Positions 27,061 to 36,008 of a stretch of DNA of 64,000 nucleotides are shown here, in pieces (positions within the stretch are counted from its first letter, which is position 1; each line of letters begins with the position of its first letter). The position numbers and the translations under genes were made by a program. The DNA lies in contig PDPG01000042.1 in the NCBI GenBank assembly GCA_002747455.1, forward strand, positions 53,336-117,335, given 5' to 3'. The stretch comes from Pseudomonadota bacterium. Lineage in GTDB: Bacteria > Pseudomonadota > Gammaproteobacteria > Thiotrichales > Thiotrichaceae. A model generated the notes under the pieces. That model was not told where the DNA came from. It searched no databases and saw only the letters and a list, made by a program, of their open reading frames with translations.

Positions 27061-27924
27061 TTACGCTGCGACACCCACCTTCAGCTTTTCAATGGCAACA
27101 CCTTCCAACTGGCGAATCCGCTCAGCTGATACGCCGTACTTCTCCGCCAAGTCCTGTAATGTCGCCTTCTTATCAGCCAACCAACGGCTCACCAGAATAT
27201 CCTTACTCCGATCATCCAATTCAGCCAAGGCATTGTTAAAGCGGGACTGAGTATGATCTTGCCAATCTTGGTCTTCCAGCATATCTGCTGGATCCTGGCT
27301 TTCAGCAGGTAACAAGTACTGGCTTGGGGAGTAATCCCTCTCTCCATCATCCTGGCTAGGTGATTGGTCAAACGAGATATCCTGACCGCTCATGCGCTTT
27401 TCCATTTCCAGCACATCTTTGCTACTTACACCAAGATCGCTGGCAATGTCTTTAACCTCAGCAGCATTCAACCAACCAAGACGCTTTTTGCTACTACGCA
27501 AGTTAAAAAACAGCTTGCGCTGCGCCTTTGTTGTAGCAACCTTAACAAGCTTCCAGTTGCGCAAAATGTACTCATGTATTTCCGCACGAATCCAGTGAAC
27601 AGCAAATGACACCAGACGCACATTCACACTCGGATCAAAACGCTTCACCGCTTTTACCAAGCCAATGTTTCCTTCCTGCACCAAATCTGCCAGCGGCAGA
27701 CCATACCCGCCGTAACCGTGAGCTACCTTCACAACAAAACGCAGATTATGCATAACCAATGCACGAGCGGCATCCAGATCATTCTGCTCTACCAAGCGTA
27801 CCGCATATTCTTTTTCTTCTTCGACACTTAAAACAGGTATTTCATGAATCGACTGGATGTAGCTATCCAAATTACCTGAGGACACAGATAGCGCAGTGTT
27901 CTTTAACACCAGTGACTGAGTCAT
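27061..27924 (-). CDS. rpoH: RNA polymerase heat-shock sigma factor (sigma-32)
   Basis: A 287-aa sigma-70 family factor. Region 2 contains the RpoH signature for core and -10 binding: NLRFVVKVAHGYGGYGLPLADLVQEGNIGL and SFAVHWIRAEIHEYILRNW. The RpoH box region QRKLFFNLRSSKKRLGWL follows, and region 4 has TLQDLAEKYGVSAERIRQLE. It directs heat-shock promoters (chaperones, proteases). GGAGG is six bases from the ATG. Uniquely visible here, the promoter carries a CIRCE operator, so HrcA probably represses rpoH. A terminator follows 17 bases after the stop; hemL upstream is a separate unit. Confidence 0.97.
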   Translation of the reverse strand: MTQSLVLKNTALSVSSGNLDSYIQSIHEIPVLSVEEEKEYAVRLVEQNDLDAARALVMHNLRFVVKVAHGYGGYGLPLADLVQEGNIGLVKAVKRFDPSVNVRLVSFAVHWIRAEIHEYILRNWKLVKVATTKAQRKLFFNLRSSKKRLGWLNAAEVKDIASDLGVSSKDVLEMEKRMSGQDISFDQSPSQDDGERDYSPSQYLLPAESQDPADMLEDQDWQDHTQSRFNNALAELDDRSKDILVSRWLADKKATLQDLAEKYGVSAERIRQLEGVAIEKLKVGVAA

Positions 27925-27942
27925 ACATTACCTCCAAATTTC

Positions 27943-27976
27943 GTGCTAATTAGCACTCGCGCATTAAGAGTGCTAA
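27943..27976 (-). promoter_or_regulatory. CIRCE operator (HrcA site) with an extra half-site on rpoH
   Basis: TTAGCACTC (27950-27958), nine spacer bases and GAGTGCTAA (27968-27976) exactly match the CIRCE consensus bound by the HrcA heat-shock repressor. A third half-site GTGCTAA (27943-27949) abuts the first arm, making a second 14-bp palindrome. The element lies between the rpoH -10 and its ribosome-binding site, covering the expected transcription start. Confidence 0.93.
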
Positions 27977-28004
27977 TTCTCAAATTAGTTCACTATAATG
28001 TCAA
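27976..28004 (-). promoter_or_regulatory. rpoH sigma-70 promoter
   Basis: On the minus strand TTGACA (27999-28004) is followed after exactly 17 bases by GAGAAT (27976-27981), a 4/6 match to the -10 consensus. The -10 overlaps the last base of the CIRCE, so bound HrcA should block initiation. Confidence 0.7.
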
Positions 28005-28036
28005 GTTATTGACAATATTCACCGCTAACCGGCTAA

Positions 28037-29323
28037 TCAATTCGTCAAGGATGCAAATACATACTCCGCTGCCCTCACCGTATCATCAATATCCTGATCC
28101 GTGTGTGCTGAAGAGACAAATCCCGCCTCGTAAGCCGATGGTGCAAAATTGACACCTTGTGCCAGCATGCCATGGAAGAAGCGGTTAAATCTGTCTACAT
28201 CACAGGCCGTTACCTGCTGATAGTTTGTGACAGCCTCTGCTTCTGTAAAGAAGAAACCAAACATAGCGCCCACCCGATTTGCCACCATCGGAACACCAAA
28301 TTTTGCGGCAGCTCCTGTCACACCATCAACCATACGCTCTGTTTTTTCATTCAGGTCTTCATAGAAACGATCACGACTGATAATCTCCAGTGTCTTTAAA
28401 CCCGCTGCCATTGCGATTGGATTACCGGACAGTGTACCGGCCTGATAAACAGGCCCTGTTGGTGCTAACTTTTGCATAACATCTGAACGACCGCCAAAAG
28501 CACCCACTGGCATACCGCCACCGATAATCTTACCCAGTGTCGTCAAGTCCGGCTTTACCCGGTAGTAAGCTTGGGCACCACCGTAAGCAACACGAAACCC
28601 GGTCATTACTTCATCGAAAATCAGCAGTGCCCCGGACTCATCACACACCTCACGTAGGCATTCCAGGAAACCCGGCACCGGCGGCACACAATTCATATTA
28701 CCGGACACCGGCTCTACGATAATGCAGGCGATACTGTCGCCTTGTGCTTTGAACAACTCCCTGACTTGCTCTGGATTGTTATAGTCCAGTGTCAATGTAT
28801 GCTTTGCTAGGTCGGCGGGTACGCCCGGAGAATTAGGCTCACCAAAAGTCAACGCGCCAGAGCCTGCTTTGACCAGTAAAGAATCCCCATGACCATGGTA
28901 CCCACCCTCAAATTTGACGATATTGTCACGCCCCGTGAACCCACGCGCCAAACGAATGGCAGACATCGTAGCTTCCGTCCCCGAGTTCACCATACGAACC
29001 ATTTCAATGGATGGCATGATCTGGCGAATACGCTCGACCATATCCACTTCAATACTGGTTGGGGCACCATAACTCAGACCAAGCTCCACCGCCTCTTTGA
29101 CTGCTGCAATGATTTCAGGGTTAGCATGACCCGCGATCATCGGCCCCCATGAGCCAACGTAGTCAATATAACGTTTCTGATCCGCATCGTATAAATAAGC
29201 CGCTTCTGCATACTTAATAAACAGCGGCGTACCACCCACCCCGTTAAATGCACGGACAGGCGAATTCACCCCACCAGGCATTACTTTCTGTGCGCGCGCA
29301 AATAGCTGTTCTGATTGATTCAT
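28037..29323 (-). CDS. hemL: Glutamate-1-semialdehyde 2,1-aminomutase
   Basis: A 428-aa PLP enzyme converting glutamate-1-semialdehyde to 5-aminolevulinate in the C5 heme pathway. The ATG at 29323 has AGGGA five bases upstream; an in-frame TTG at 29353 is less likely. Motifs: [52 protein letters not shown], the PLP-lysine segment [18 protein letters not shown], and [15 protein letters not shown]. The length is normal for HemL. It follows a dynamin-like GTPase gene, with no known functional connection, and is separated from rpoH by the latter's own promoter. Confidence 0.97.
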   Translation of the reverse strand: MNQSEQLFARAQKVMPGGVNSPVRAFNGVGGTPLFIKYAEAAYLYDADQKRYIDYVGSWGPMIAGHANPEIIAAVKEAVELGLSYGAPTSIEVDMVERIRQIMPSIEMVRMVNSGTEATMSAIRLARGFTGRDNIVKFEGGYHGHGDSLLVKAGSGALTFGEPNSPGVPADLAKHTLTLDYNNPEQVRELFKAQGDSIACIIVEPVSGNMNCVPPVPGFLECLREVCDESGALLIFDEVMTGFRVAYGGAQAYYRVKPDLTTLGKIIGGGMPVGAFGGRSDVMQKLAPTGPVYQAGTLSGNPIAMAAGLKTLEIISRDRFYEDLNEKTERMVDGVTGAAAKFGVPMVANRVGAMFGFFFTEAEAVTNYQQVTACDVDRFNRFFHGMLAQGVNFAPSAYEAGFVSSAHTDQDIDDTVRAAEYVFASLTN

Positions 29324-29349
29324 CTGATTCCCTAAATATTTCTTGTTAC

Positions 29350-30768
29350 TCAATCACTTTTTCCGGATGGACTACTGAAATTATCATTCATTTTTTGCAC
29401 AAACCGATCCACATCATTTCTAATAGCAGACAGCTTGCCACTCGCTCGCGAACCCCAGCCAACCGGATTGCTCCTGAAAACACTCGTCCAAACCCTGGTA
29501 CCCTTAGTGAAGGCATTCGATAAATCACCGTAAGCATTATCAGCACTTAATGATCTGGCGACTCGCTTGGCCAGCCAGCTACGCAGTGAGAAGTGAATAA
29601 CTAACAACAGGGCCACAAATCCGGCCAATAAAGCCAAACTCATCCAATCAGTCAGTAATGCCAATGGGTTTGCGAACCATTGCTGCAGCCAGCCCATGCT
29701 CCATGCCAATGCGACAAAACCCGCTGTCACCAAGCCCATTACCAACGCATCAGAAAATAATACTCGCTTACGCCAACGCGCTCTGGCCTGCTTAATTTGC
29801 GGTACAGCCTGCTGCTCAATTTGGTTAGACAAGGATTCCAAGTTGCCAATGATACGATAAACGCGCTCAACGTTAATCGCTTCCATGCGCTGTGTAATGG
29901 CTGTGTAATCTGCCTCACGCTTGGCGAGATAACGACTCCACACCGCCTCATCTTCCACAGGCACGGCAACATCCGTATTAAAAATCACATAGAATCGTCC
30001 GGTATTTAAGCCGCACTGCACCAAAGCCTTCTGCCAAGATGCCACGATAGACTCAAGATTATCTTCCTTCGCCGATGTGTCAATTTGATTTAGAATAAAT
30101 AAGAATTTACTGCTGTCACTACGACGCTGCGCACCCTTGACTAAGTGCTCCAACGTATCCTGCATCGCTCCTGGTTCTGGGTGACGTGCATCAAAAAACA
30201 CCAATACCAAGTCCGATAAGTCGATGATGTGATCAGTGAGTTTCAGAGTTGATTTACGTTGTTCATCCGCATCAAACCCAGGAGAGTCAATCAGAATTTT
30301 TCCACGCAAAGACTCACTCGGCACCACCTTCATTTGCAGATAGTTATCAATTTTTGAACCTTCACCTTCCGTGACCAGCTCAATTTCTTCACTAATCTGA
30401 TAAAACGGAAAGCGAGGGTCGCCATCCAGAGCAATGCCGGGAAGCGTTCTACTCACGTCATCAGTACTGTATGAAATGACGGTAAAGTGATCATCTACGG
30501 CCTGATTACCCGTATCTTGTAACTTCGCTCCCAAATAGGAATTGATGAAACTGGACTTACCCGCTGAAAATGTGCCAAGAATGGAAATCAGAGGCCACCA
30601 CGCAATTTGTGTCGCGTATGACTCACCGGGTTTTAACAAACCCATTTTGTGTGCAATTGCATCCAATTTTTTGTAACGATCAACTACAGCAACCAGTACA
30701 GGGTTTTCTTTTTGCAGATGAGCTTGCAGACTTTTAAGACGTTGCTGCATTCGCTGAGCAGGTGTCAT
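29350..30768 (-). CDS. Dynamin-like membrane GTPase
   Basis: A 472-aa protein with a large GTPase domain: P-loop [13 protein letters not shown] near residue 64, DSPGFD as the G3 motif, and NQID as the G4 motif. Helical regions and two adjacent transmembrane segments follow (about 340-360 and 378-397), then a basic C-terminus. The organisation resembles bacterial dynamin/EHD-like proteins found in many gammaproteobacteria, which likely remodel or scaffold the inner membrane. There is no signal peptide. The physiological role is not established. It probably shares a transcript with hemL, as the stop is 26 bases from the hemL start. Confidence 0.78.
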   Translation of the reverse strand: MTPAQRMQQRLKSLQAHLQKENPVLVAVVDRYKKLDAIAHKMGLLKPGESYATQIAWWPLISILGTFSAGKSSFINSYLGAKLQDTGNQAVDDHFTVISYSTDDVSRTLPGIALDGDPRFPFYQISEEIELVTEGEGSKIDNYLQMKVVPSESLRGKILIDSPGFDADEQRKSTLKLTDHIIDLSDLVLVFFDARHPEPGAMQDTLEHLVKGAQRRSDSSKFLFILNQIDTSAKEDNLESIVASWQKALVQCGLNTGRFYVIFNTDVAVPVEDEAVWSRYLAKREADYTAITQRMEAINVERVYRIIGNLESLSNQIEQQAVPQIKQARARWRKRVLFSDALVMGLVTAGFVALAWSMGWLQQWFANPLALLTDWMSLALLAGFVALLLVIHFSLRSWLAKRVARSLSADNAYGDLSNAFTKGTRVWTSVFRSNPVGWGSRASGKLSAIRNDVDRFVQKMNDNFSSPSGKSD

Positions 30769-30945
30769 GGAGAGGCCTTTTGAGATTGATTACATGAAAT
30801 AAAATACAGATTCAGACGTGAACGCACAATTGTTATTCAACTTTCTCGCCACTACGGCGCGGAGGAGAAGTATACGACAATCAATTGATATCAGTAAGCA
30901 AGGTGGATGTATCGTAATACAAAAAAGAGATCACCAAAAACAAAA

Positions 30946-30976
30946 AGGCCGGAACCTGAGAACCAGGCCCGACCTT
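30946..30976 (-). terminator. Intrinsic terminator after the TPR protein gene
   Basis: On the minus strand, AAGGTCGGGCCTG and CAGGTTCCGGCCTT form a long G/C-rich imperfect stem followed by TTTTTGTTTTT. This is a convincing Rho-independent terminator for the Ala/Val/Glu-rich gene pair. Confidence 0.8.
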
Positions 30977-30994
30977 ACGTAATAAGTTAAATTA

Positions 30995-31816
30995 TTACTT
31001 GTCCAACAGTACGCGAATTTTAGCCGCCCGTTCAGGGAAAAACAGCCCGATAAAACCAACCATATTGGCTACCCGTTCGCCATTACCCTGTTCAATCATT
31101 GGTTCAGCAATTTCAGCATACAGCTCAGCCGCTTTCCGTGGAAAACCCTGTCGCCAGAAAACATTGCCCAGCTCACCCTTATGCTCAATTACACTTGGCT
31201 CACGCTCAATCAGCACTTGATAAAACTCCACAGCCTCGTCAAGACCATTATTCCAAAAAGCCTCACGCGCCATCATCAGCAAATCTTCATTCGACTTTTC
31301 AGCCAAACCTTTGACAACTGCTGCTTCTGCACTCTCCACCACCTCAGCGACAGCTTGAACCGCAGTACCGGCCACAACTTCTGTTTTGCCAGCCGTTGAT
31401 TCAGCCGCCTCTGTTGACACCACTTCAACACTGGCCTCAGAGGCAGTGTCAGTAACATCGCTTGTATCTGAAACGACTTCTTTCGCTGCTTCTTCTGTTG
31501 CAGCCTCAGCACTATCCACAACAGCCACCGCTGCTGCAGTAGCAACAGACGCTCCTGTTGCAACCGCAGCACTCGCTTCAGCCTTAGTCGACTCCACGTC
31601 CTGCTTTACTTCAGCGACAGCCTCAGTATTTGACGAAGCTTCTTTTGTAGCATTCGCCTCAACAACCTGCTCAACCTTTGCATGGGAATCGGCTACAGCA
31701 GAACCGTGATCTGCATTTTTTCCACCAAAAATCCACGACAACAATACAGCAAGTAGCCCTAATCCCCACGCAACCTGTACAATTCGGTTGCCGACTAGCC
31801 AACGCATCATTTCCAT
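30995..31816 (-). CDS. Membrane-anchored Ala/Val/Glu-rich protein with C-terminal TPR
   Basis: A 273-aa protein with an N-terminal anchor (VQVAWGLGLLAVLLSWIFG, about 13-31). Residues about 45-170 are a low-complexity Ala/Val/Glu/Ser region with amphipathic helical periodicity. The C-terminal 95 residues form TPR-like helices (LLMMAREAFWNNGLDEAVEFYQVLI, GNVFWRQGFPRKAAELYAEI). The anchor and TPR suggest an inner-membrane scaffold that binds another protein. It begins 27 bases after the repeat-rich 561-aa gene and shares its helical composition, so the two probably work together. No family name can be given. Confidence 0.62.
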   Translation of the reverse strand: MEMMRWLVGNRIVQVAWGLGLLAVLLSWIFGGKNADHGSAVADSHAKVEQVVEANATKEASSNTEAVAEVKQDVESTKAEASAAVATGASVATAAAVAVVDSAEAATEEAAKEVVSDTSDVTDTASEASVEVVSTEAAESTAGKTEVVAGTAVQAVAEVVESAEAAVVKGLAEKSNEDLLMMAREAFWNNGLDEAVEFYQVLIEREPSVIEHKGELGNVFWRQGFPRKAAELYAEIAEPMIEQGNGERVANMVGFIGLFFPERAAKIRVLLDK

Positions 31817-31843
31817 CCAATCTCTCCCTATCTTATTGCCCGA

Positions 31844-33529
31844 TTACTCGCCTTTTTTAACTTCAAGCTCACCAGCTGGTGCTTTATCACCAACACTCAC
31901 CCCCACTGAGCCAGACATATCCATCATTGGCATTGTCGGCATATATGGCTGGCCGCCGTGGTAAAAGCTTCCCCTATTAATCCCGTATGAGTAGGCAGGA
32001 ACTGGCACAATAATTACTCGTTGTACCCGCGTCACTTTACCATCGCTGCTTTGTGGCTGTGCATTTTGCTGTACCAGCATCTGATTAAAATAATCCATCA
32101 TCATACGCTGTTGTTGCATCATTGCCTGACGGTACTGCATCTCCATCTGACGCATCTTTTGCTCATACACGGCAATTGCCGCCTGAGTATTTGCCGGAGC
32201 AACGACTTGCGCCGCAGTGACAGAGACCTTGTCTGACTTAGGCTCAACATCGGTGACAACCTCTGGCTCAGCAACAGCCTCCTGCTGAGCGACTTCTTCC
32301 TTAACGACCTCAATAGCCTCAACCGCGACTTCCTCAGTTTTAGCTTCCTGAGTAGCAACCTCTTGCTTAACATCCTCTGCTACTGTGGCAACCTCTTCCT
32401 TAACGACCTCGACAGCTTCAACCGCAGCTTCCTCAGTTTTAGCTTCCTGAGCAGCCGCTTCTTGTTTAGCGTCTTCTGCTACTGTGGCGACTTCTTCCTT
32501 AACGACCTCGACAACCTCAACCGCAACTCCCTCAGTTTTAGCTTCCTGAGCAGCAGCCTCTTGCTTAGCATCTTCTGCTACTGGGGCAACCTCTTCCTTA
32601 ACGACCTCAACAGCTTCAACCGCAACTTCCTCAGCCTTAGGCTCCTGGGTAGAAACCTCAGCGACGACTTCTGACTCAGTAGCCTTTTCCTCGGCAGTTT
32701 CCACTGATTCAACCACAGCCTCAGAAGTTGTCGTTTCTTCATCGACAACCTCAACAGCCGTCATTGCAATTTCCGCAGTATCCGTTTCCTGTGTAGCAGA
32801 TTCAGCAGCCAGTGCCTCTCCCTCTGTTTCTTCCACAGCAGCAACCGCTACCTCAACCTCTGACTCCTCAGCGGCCGTTACTTCGTCACTCTCCTGATGG
32901 AATGGGCCCGGAGGAGGCGGTGGCAAATCACCCGATACTTCCGTAGCAACTTCAGTCACTTCCGCAGTTGCTACTTCCTCAGCCTTTGCCTCTTTGCTTG
33001 CAACCTCCACCACTTCTTGGGCTTCATCGCTTGTATCAGCGACAGCCTGAACGGTCGTCTCGGCAACTTCCGCTGCCACAACCTCCGAAGCCGCCAGTGC
33101 AACAGCCCCATCTACTTTCTCTGTTACGGCATCCTGAGGCTTACTATCTGCGGCAACATTAGAGTCGCCATCAGCCGCTGCGCCCTTCGCATCCACAACA
33201 TCCTTCTGGGAAGACACCTCAGCGGCCACCTTCTCGACCGTTTTATCCACAGTTTCAGAAACCGACGTCTGCACGGCCTCAACCGCATCACCGGTCGTTG
33301 CTTTTACCGTTTCAACGACATCAGCTGCCTCTGTCTTAACATCTGTCACAACCTGTGAAGCTGTTTCCGCTGCCGTTGAAGCAGCCTCCTTTACTTTATC
33401 AGCTCCTGTTTTAACACTGGACTGAGCCACACCCTGTACTTCATTGTCAGGGTTAGTAACCAAGATCGCCCCGGAAGCCAGAGCAGTTGCAGCAGTTACC
33501 GCCAAGACACCTTTATGCATCGATTTCAT
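31844..33529 (-). CDS. Ala/Val/Glu-rich repeat protein with 33-residue tandem repeats
   Basis: A 561-aa protein. The N-terminus (MKSMHKGVLAVTAATALASG) is a signal peptide or membrane anchor. Most of the rest is low-complexity amphipathic helix with an 11-residue rhythm, as in LEA-3, apolipoprotein or phasin-type proteins. Four 33-residue tandem units lie at about residues 295-415, and a Pro8-like kink (GDLPPPPPGPF) near 205. Residues about 445-495 are Gln/Met-rich (AMMQQQRMMMDYFNQM), and the tail is Tyr/Gly/Met-rich. AAGGA precedes the ATG by seven bases. A surface-coating role on a lipid, polymer or sulfur inclusion, or an envelope spacer, is conceivable; this is inference only. Confidence 0.6.
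   Translation of the reverse strand: MKSMHKGVLAVTAATALASGAILVTNPDNEVQGVAQSSVKTGADKVKEAASTAAETASQVVTDVKTEAADVVETVKATTGDAVEAVQTSVSETVDKTVEKVAAEVSSQKDVVDAKGAAADGDSNVAADSKPQDAVTEKVDGAVALAASEVVAAEVAETTVQAVADTSDEAQEVVEVASKEAKAEEVATAEVTEVATEVSGDLPPPPPGPFHQESDEVTAAEESEVEVAVAAVEETEGEALAAESATQETDTAEIAMTAVEVVDEETTTSEAVVESVETAEEKATESEVVAEVSTQEPKAEEVAVEAVEVVKEEVAPVAEDAKQEAAAQEAKTEGVAVEVVEVVKEEVATVAEDAKQEAAAQEAKTEEAAVEAVEVVKEEVATVAEDVKQEVATQEAKTEEVAVEAIEVVKEEVAQQEAVAEPEVVTDVEPKSDKVSVTAAQVVAPANTQAAIAVYEQKMRQMEMQYRQAMMQQQRMMMDYFNQMLVQQNAQPQSSDGKVTRVQRVIIVPVPAYSYGINRGSFYHGGQPYMPTMPMMDMSGSVGVSVGDKAPAGELEVKKGE
32282..32650. repeat. 99-bp in-frame tandem repeats
   Basis: Units begin at 32282, 32381, 32480 and 32579, exactly 99 bases apart, with the last one incomplete. 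Divergence between copies is mostly synonymous or conservative. They encode the 33-residue repeats of the 561-aa protein. Confidence 0.9.
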
Positions 33530-33993
33530 AACGTTTCCTTCATGCTAACATTCTAATTTTAGTACCCACCGCGAGCAGCACACGGCAGCGAACTTTTATA
33601 TTCTTCTGATGAGAACCTTTTTTCAGATAAACCAGCGAGCAACTCGCTACGCACACAAAAAAGCAGGTAAGCACTGCTCCCACTTAGCAAATTAAAAGTT
33701 CTAGGGACTCAGCTGCTGAAATACCGCCACCCGGTTCATCTCTCCGTTTATCCTCAGGTCATTATAGACAAAACTCCGCTACTTTGTCGCCTTCCATTCC
33801 AGCAGTTTTCCACTAGAAACAACAAAAACCATATAAATCAACATGGTAGCGATAAATCCATCTTTTCACCAAGCTATAACACACTGATTTCACGAATAAT
33901 TTTTTCACCCCAAGAACAACAATTTTCCATTCAGCCAATATTTATAATGATCACTATTTACCCACACCCAACAACCCCAACTACATCCCTGCC
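33530..33993. other. 464-base intergenic region between gspJ and the repeat protein
   Basis: No coding frame is evident on either strand. On the minus strand it holds a small hairpin (AGCAG/CTGCT at 33662-33678) followed by a five-base T-run and, just downstream, another stem (AGCGAG/CTCGCT at 33633-33647). It is A/T-rich near gspJ. It must contain the promoter of the repeat protein; no clear -35/-10 was found. No gspK is present here. Confidence 0.5.
33657..33678 (-). terminator. Possible terminator downstream of gspJ
   Basis: AGCAG and CTGCT with a 7-base loop are followed on the minus strand by TTTTT. The stem is short (5 bp), and it lies 316 bases beyond gspJ, so it might equally be a leader element of the downstream gene. 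Confidence 0.4.
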
Positions 33994-34581
33994 TCAGTAG
34001 TAAATCGGAAATATTCGACGAATATCACCCCAATGCTCATGCGTCAGCTTGAACTCAATCCCCATCGGCAGCTCCTGTTTCGACCATTCGCCCTCATTCC
34101 TGCCGTTTGCTGAGAAAAATGAGAATTTAACAGAACGCACATCTGTTAGCAGATTCATCGTCAAAGGATCCACATCATTATGGTCAACCAGATTCCAACT
34201 CAAGCGCTGCAATGTATCCCCGTCAAGTACATAACGAACCCGTTGGAGACTGCTTCGGGTCAAATCTGTCGGGTTTGAATTTCCCGCACGAGTAAACTCC
34301 AGAAGTCCTGTATCCGATGACTCACCTGATTTCACCGCGGGTAGCAACTCTGAGTAGCCTGTATTTCTTGGACGTAAGCTAAGTTGACGCAAATCTTTTT
34401 CAATAAAAACCAATGTGCGCTGTAGCTTCTTAAGCGCCACCTCATGTTCAAGCGATACCCGGTCATTTTTTATAATGGATGCTAACCCTGAATATGCCAC
34501 CACTGTCATTAGTGAAAAAACCGCCACCGCGACCAATAACTCGACCAGCGTAAACCCTGCGTGTTGCTTCGATGTACTCAT
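33994..34581 (-). CDS. gspJ: Type II secretion minor pseudopilin J
   Basis: A 195-aa protein with the type III prepilin signal: MSTSKQHAG before FTLVELLVAVAVFSLMTVVAYSG, to be cleaved after Gly by the prepilin peptidase. The downstream region (QRTLVFIEKDLRQLSLRP and VKFSFFSANG) matches GspJ, which joins GspI and GspK at the tip of the T2SS pseudopilus in the periplasm. The ATG overlaps the gspI stop by four bases (ATGA). gspK, which usually follows, is missing at this locus. Confidence 0.92.
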   Translation of the reverse strand: MSTSKQHAGFTLVELLVAVAVFSLMTVVAYSGLASIIKNDRVSLEHEVALKKLQRTLVFIEKDLRQLSLRPRNTGYSELLPAVKSGESSDTGLLEFTRAGNSNPTDLTRSSLQRVRYVLDGDTLQRLSWNLVDHNDVDPLTMNLLTDVRSVKFSFFSANGRNEGEWSKQELPMGIEFKLTHEHWGDIRRIFPIYY

Positions 34582-34979
34582 AACTTCGCCACAAATCCGG
34601 TGACGGACGCCGTCAGATCATCATCCTCAGCACCTTCCAGACGCACATCAATGGTGACACGGAGTACATTATCATCTGGTGTTTTCTCGGCACGTTGCTC
34701 CCAAATCCACGTCCGGTGCATCATGTCTTCTTTGCCACTTTCAGAACGTACCGGCCACTGCCTGCGGAGCTTTAAGACAGACAGTTGGTTCAAACCGACC
34801 CATTGAGCTGCCGTTCGATCAGCTAATACACCACCATTTCGAGCGGCATCCAACATCACTTTAGAAACGGTTCCCAAGGCAGTCGCCACAATTAACAAGG
34901 CGATCAACACTTCAAAAAGCGTAAACCCAGACTGAGGCTGCACTATGACAGGAGGGTTACTTTGCTTCACGAAACTCAT
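34578..34979 (-). CDS. gspI: Type II secretion minor pseudopilin I
   Basis: A 133-aa protein with an 18-residue leader ending in Gly, then FTLFEVLIALLIVATALGTV. The remaining domain contains RTWIWEQRAEKTPDDNVLRVTIDV, fitting GspI. GspI nucleates the tip complex with J and K. Its start overlaps the gspH end by 23 bases and its stop overlaps gspJ by four, so expression is tightly coupled. Confidence 0.92.
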   Translation of the reverse strand: MSFVKQSNPPVIVQPQSGFTLFEVLIALLIVATALGTVSKVMLDAARNGGVLADRTAAQWVGLNQLSVLKLRRQWPVRSESGKEDMMHRTWIWEQRAEKTPDDNVLRVTIDVRLEGAEDDDLTASVTGFVAKL

Positions 34980-35460
34980 TCCGTTTTACTTCACCTAACG
35001 GATCATACTCTAGTGTGGTGTAATTATTTTCAGATAATGCAAGTCGATAGGTAAACGGCGTCACCTCACCACTTGAAAAGAAAAGGATTTTCGGCGTGGG
35101 CGGCTCATCATCCAATGGTTCTTCCACAACCACTTCAACCCCTTCAATGAGAAGCTTCTGCTGAAGGAATTGAGGTATTTTTTGCGGCTGGAGCGGCTCA
35201 TCCTGTATTGGCTCCCAGCCGGATTGGGTTCGCTGTAAAAAACGATATTCTCTGTCCTCTACCGCAAACCCCAAGTCCTGTGACTGGAGTACTGCATGTG
35301 CTTGTGCATACGCAACCCGAGCCTCAAAGCGATCAAGCTCCTCGTAAAGTAACTCCTGTTTATCACCCGGCAAAAAAGGCAGCACGATAGACATCAGGAT
35401 GCCCATAATCGCGATCGCCACAATAACCTCAAACAGCGTAAAGCCACGCTGCCTTGGCAT
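34957..35460 (-). CDS. gspH: Type II secretion minor pseudopilin H
   Basis: A 167-aa protein from the ATG at 35460, giving the leader MPRQRG and then FTLFEVIVAIAIMGILMSIV. A frame extension to a TTG at 35514, overlapping gspG, is possible but would give an unusually long leader. The body has the Gly-poor beta-domain of GspH, with a variable proline-rich loop (EEPLDDEPPTPKILFF). GspH links the tip complex to the GspG shaft. Confidence 0.9.
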   Translation of the reverse strand: MPRQRGFTLFEVIVAIAIMGILMSIVLPFLPGDKQELLYEELDRFEARVAYAQAHAVLQSQDLGFAVEDREYRFLQRTQSGWEPIQDEPLQPQKIPQFLQQKLLIEGVEVVVEEPLDDEPPTPKILFFSSGEVTPFTYRLALSENNYTTLEYDPLGEVKRNEFREAK

Positions 35461-35498
35461 TATCGGCTCACGCAATAACACGGGCACTTCTCTGGTAC

Positions 35499-35933
35499 TT
35501 ATTTTAACTGCCAACTCCCAATATCATCGTCACTTTTACGACCGTCCGGACCATAAGAAATGATATCAATATCATCATGAGTACCAGGGTTTAGGTATTG
35601 GTAGGGATTCCCCCACGGATCCACCGGCACTTTCTCCAACTGTTGCCGCCAGCGGTTACTTGGCTCCGGCGAGCCTGTCGGCTTACTAACCAGCGCCTGC
35701 AAACCCTGCTCAGTGCTTGGCAGATTAAAGTTATCCAGCTTGTAGAAACCCAGCGCTTCCTTAATGCGCTTAATTTCTGTTCTTGCCACATCCTCTTGCA
35801 CGCCAGAGAACTTGTCGATAATGTTGGGCGCTACAATCGCACCAATAATGGCGATAATGGTCACCACCACGATAATTTCCAACAGCGTGAAGCCCTTCTG
35901 CAAGGAGGGTCTGCGCATACTTTTTGTTCGCAT
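35499..35933 (-). CDS. gspG: Type II secretion major pseudopilin G
   Basis: A 144-aa protein with leader MRTKSMRRPSLQKG, then FTLLEIIVVVTIIAIIGAIVAPN and the strongly conserved GspG body: KLDNFNLPSTEQGLQALV, VPVDPWGNPYQYLNPG and the C-terminal calcium-site region DIISYGPDGRKSDDDIGSW. It forms the pseudopilus shaft that drives folded proteins through the outer-membrane secretin. It is the first gene of gspGHIJ here. The rest of the T2SS (secretin D, ATPase E, F, K, L, M) must lie elsewhere. Confidence 0.96.
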   Translation of the reverse strand: MRTKSMRRPSLQKGFTLLEIIVVVTIIAIIGAIVAPNIIDKFSGVQEDVARTEIKRIKEALGFYKLDNFNLPSTEQGLQALVSKPTGSPEPSNRWRQQLEKVPVDPWGNPYQYLNPGTHDDIDIISYGPDGRKSDDDIGSWQLK

Positions 35934-36008
35934 ATACTTGAAACCTGTTATTGTCTAGAATCCCTGTGGGTTAGCATTCTGCCACAGTCGTTTGACTTTA
36001 CCAATGCC

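Noticed and set aside
32282..32650. Regular repeats as a CRISPR array
   Set aside because: The 99-bp units are contiguous, in frame and coding, with no constant repeat/variable spacer pattern and no cas genes.
32897..33358. Plus-strand 153-codon frame opposite the repeat protein
   Set aside because: Antisense of low-complexity Ala/Val/Glu codons; no ribosome site, no domain, Cys/His/Leu-rich composition typical of shadows.
35598..36008. N-terminal extension of the rhombosortase-like frame
   Set aside because: The extra 137 codons are antisense to gspG and have no membrane-helix character; the ATG at 36009 begins the first helix.
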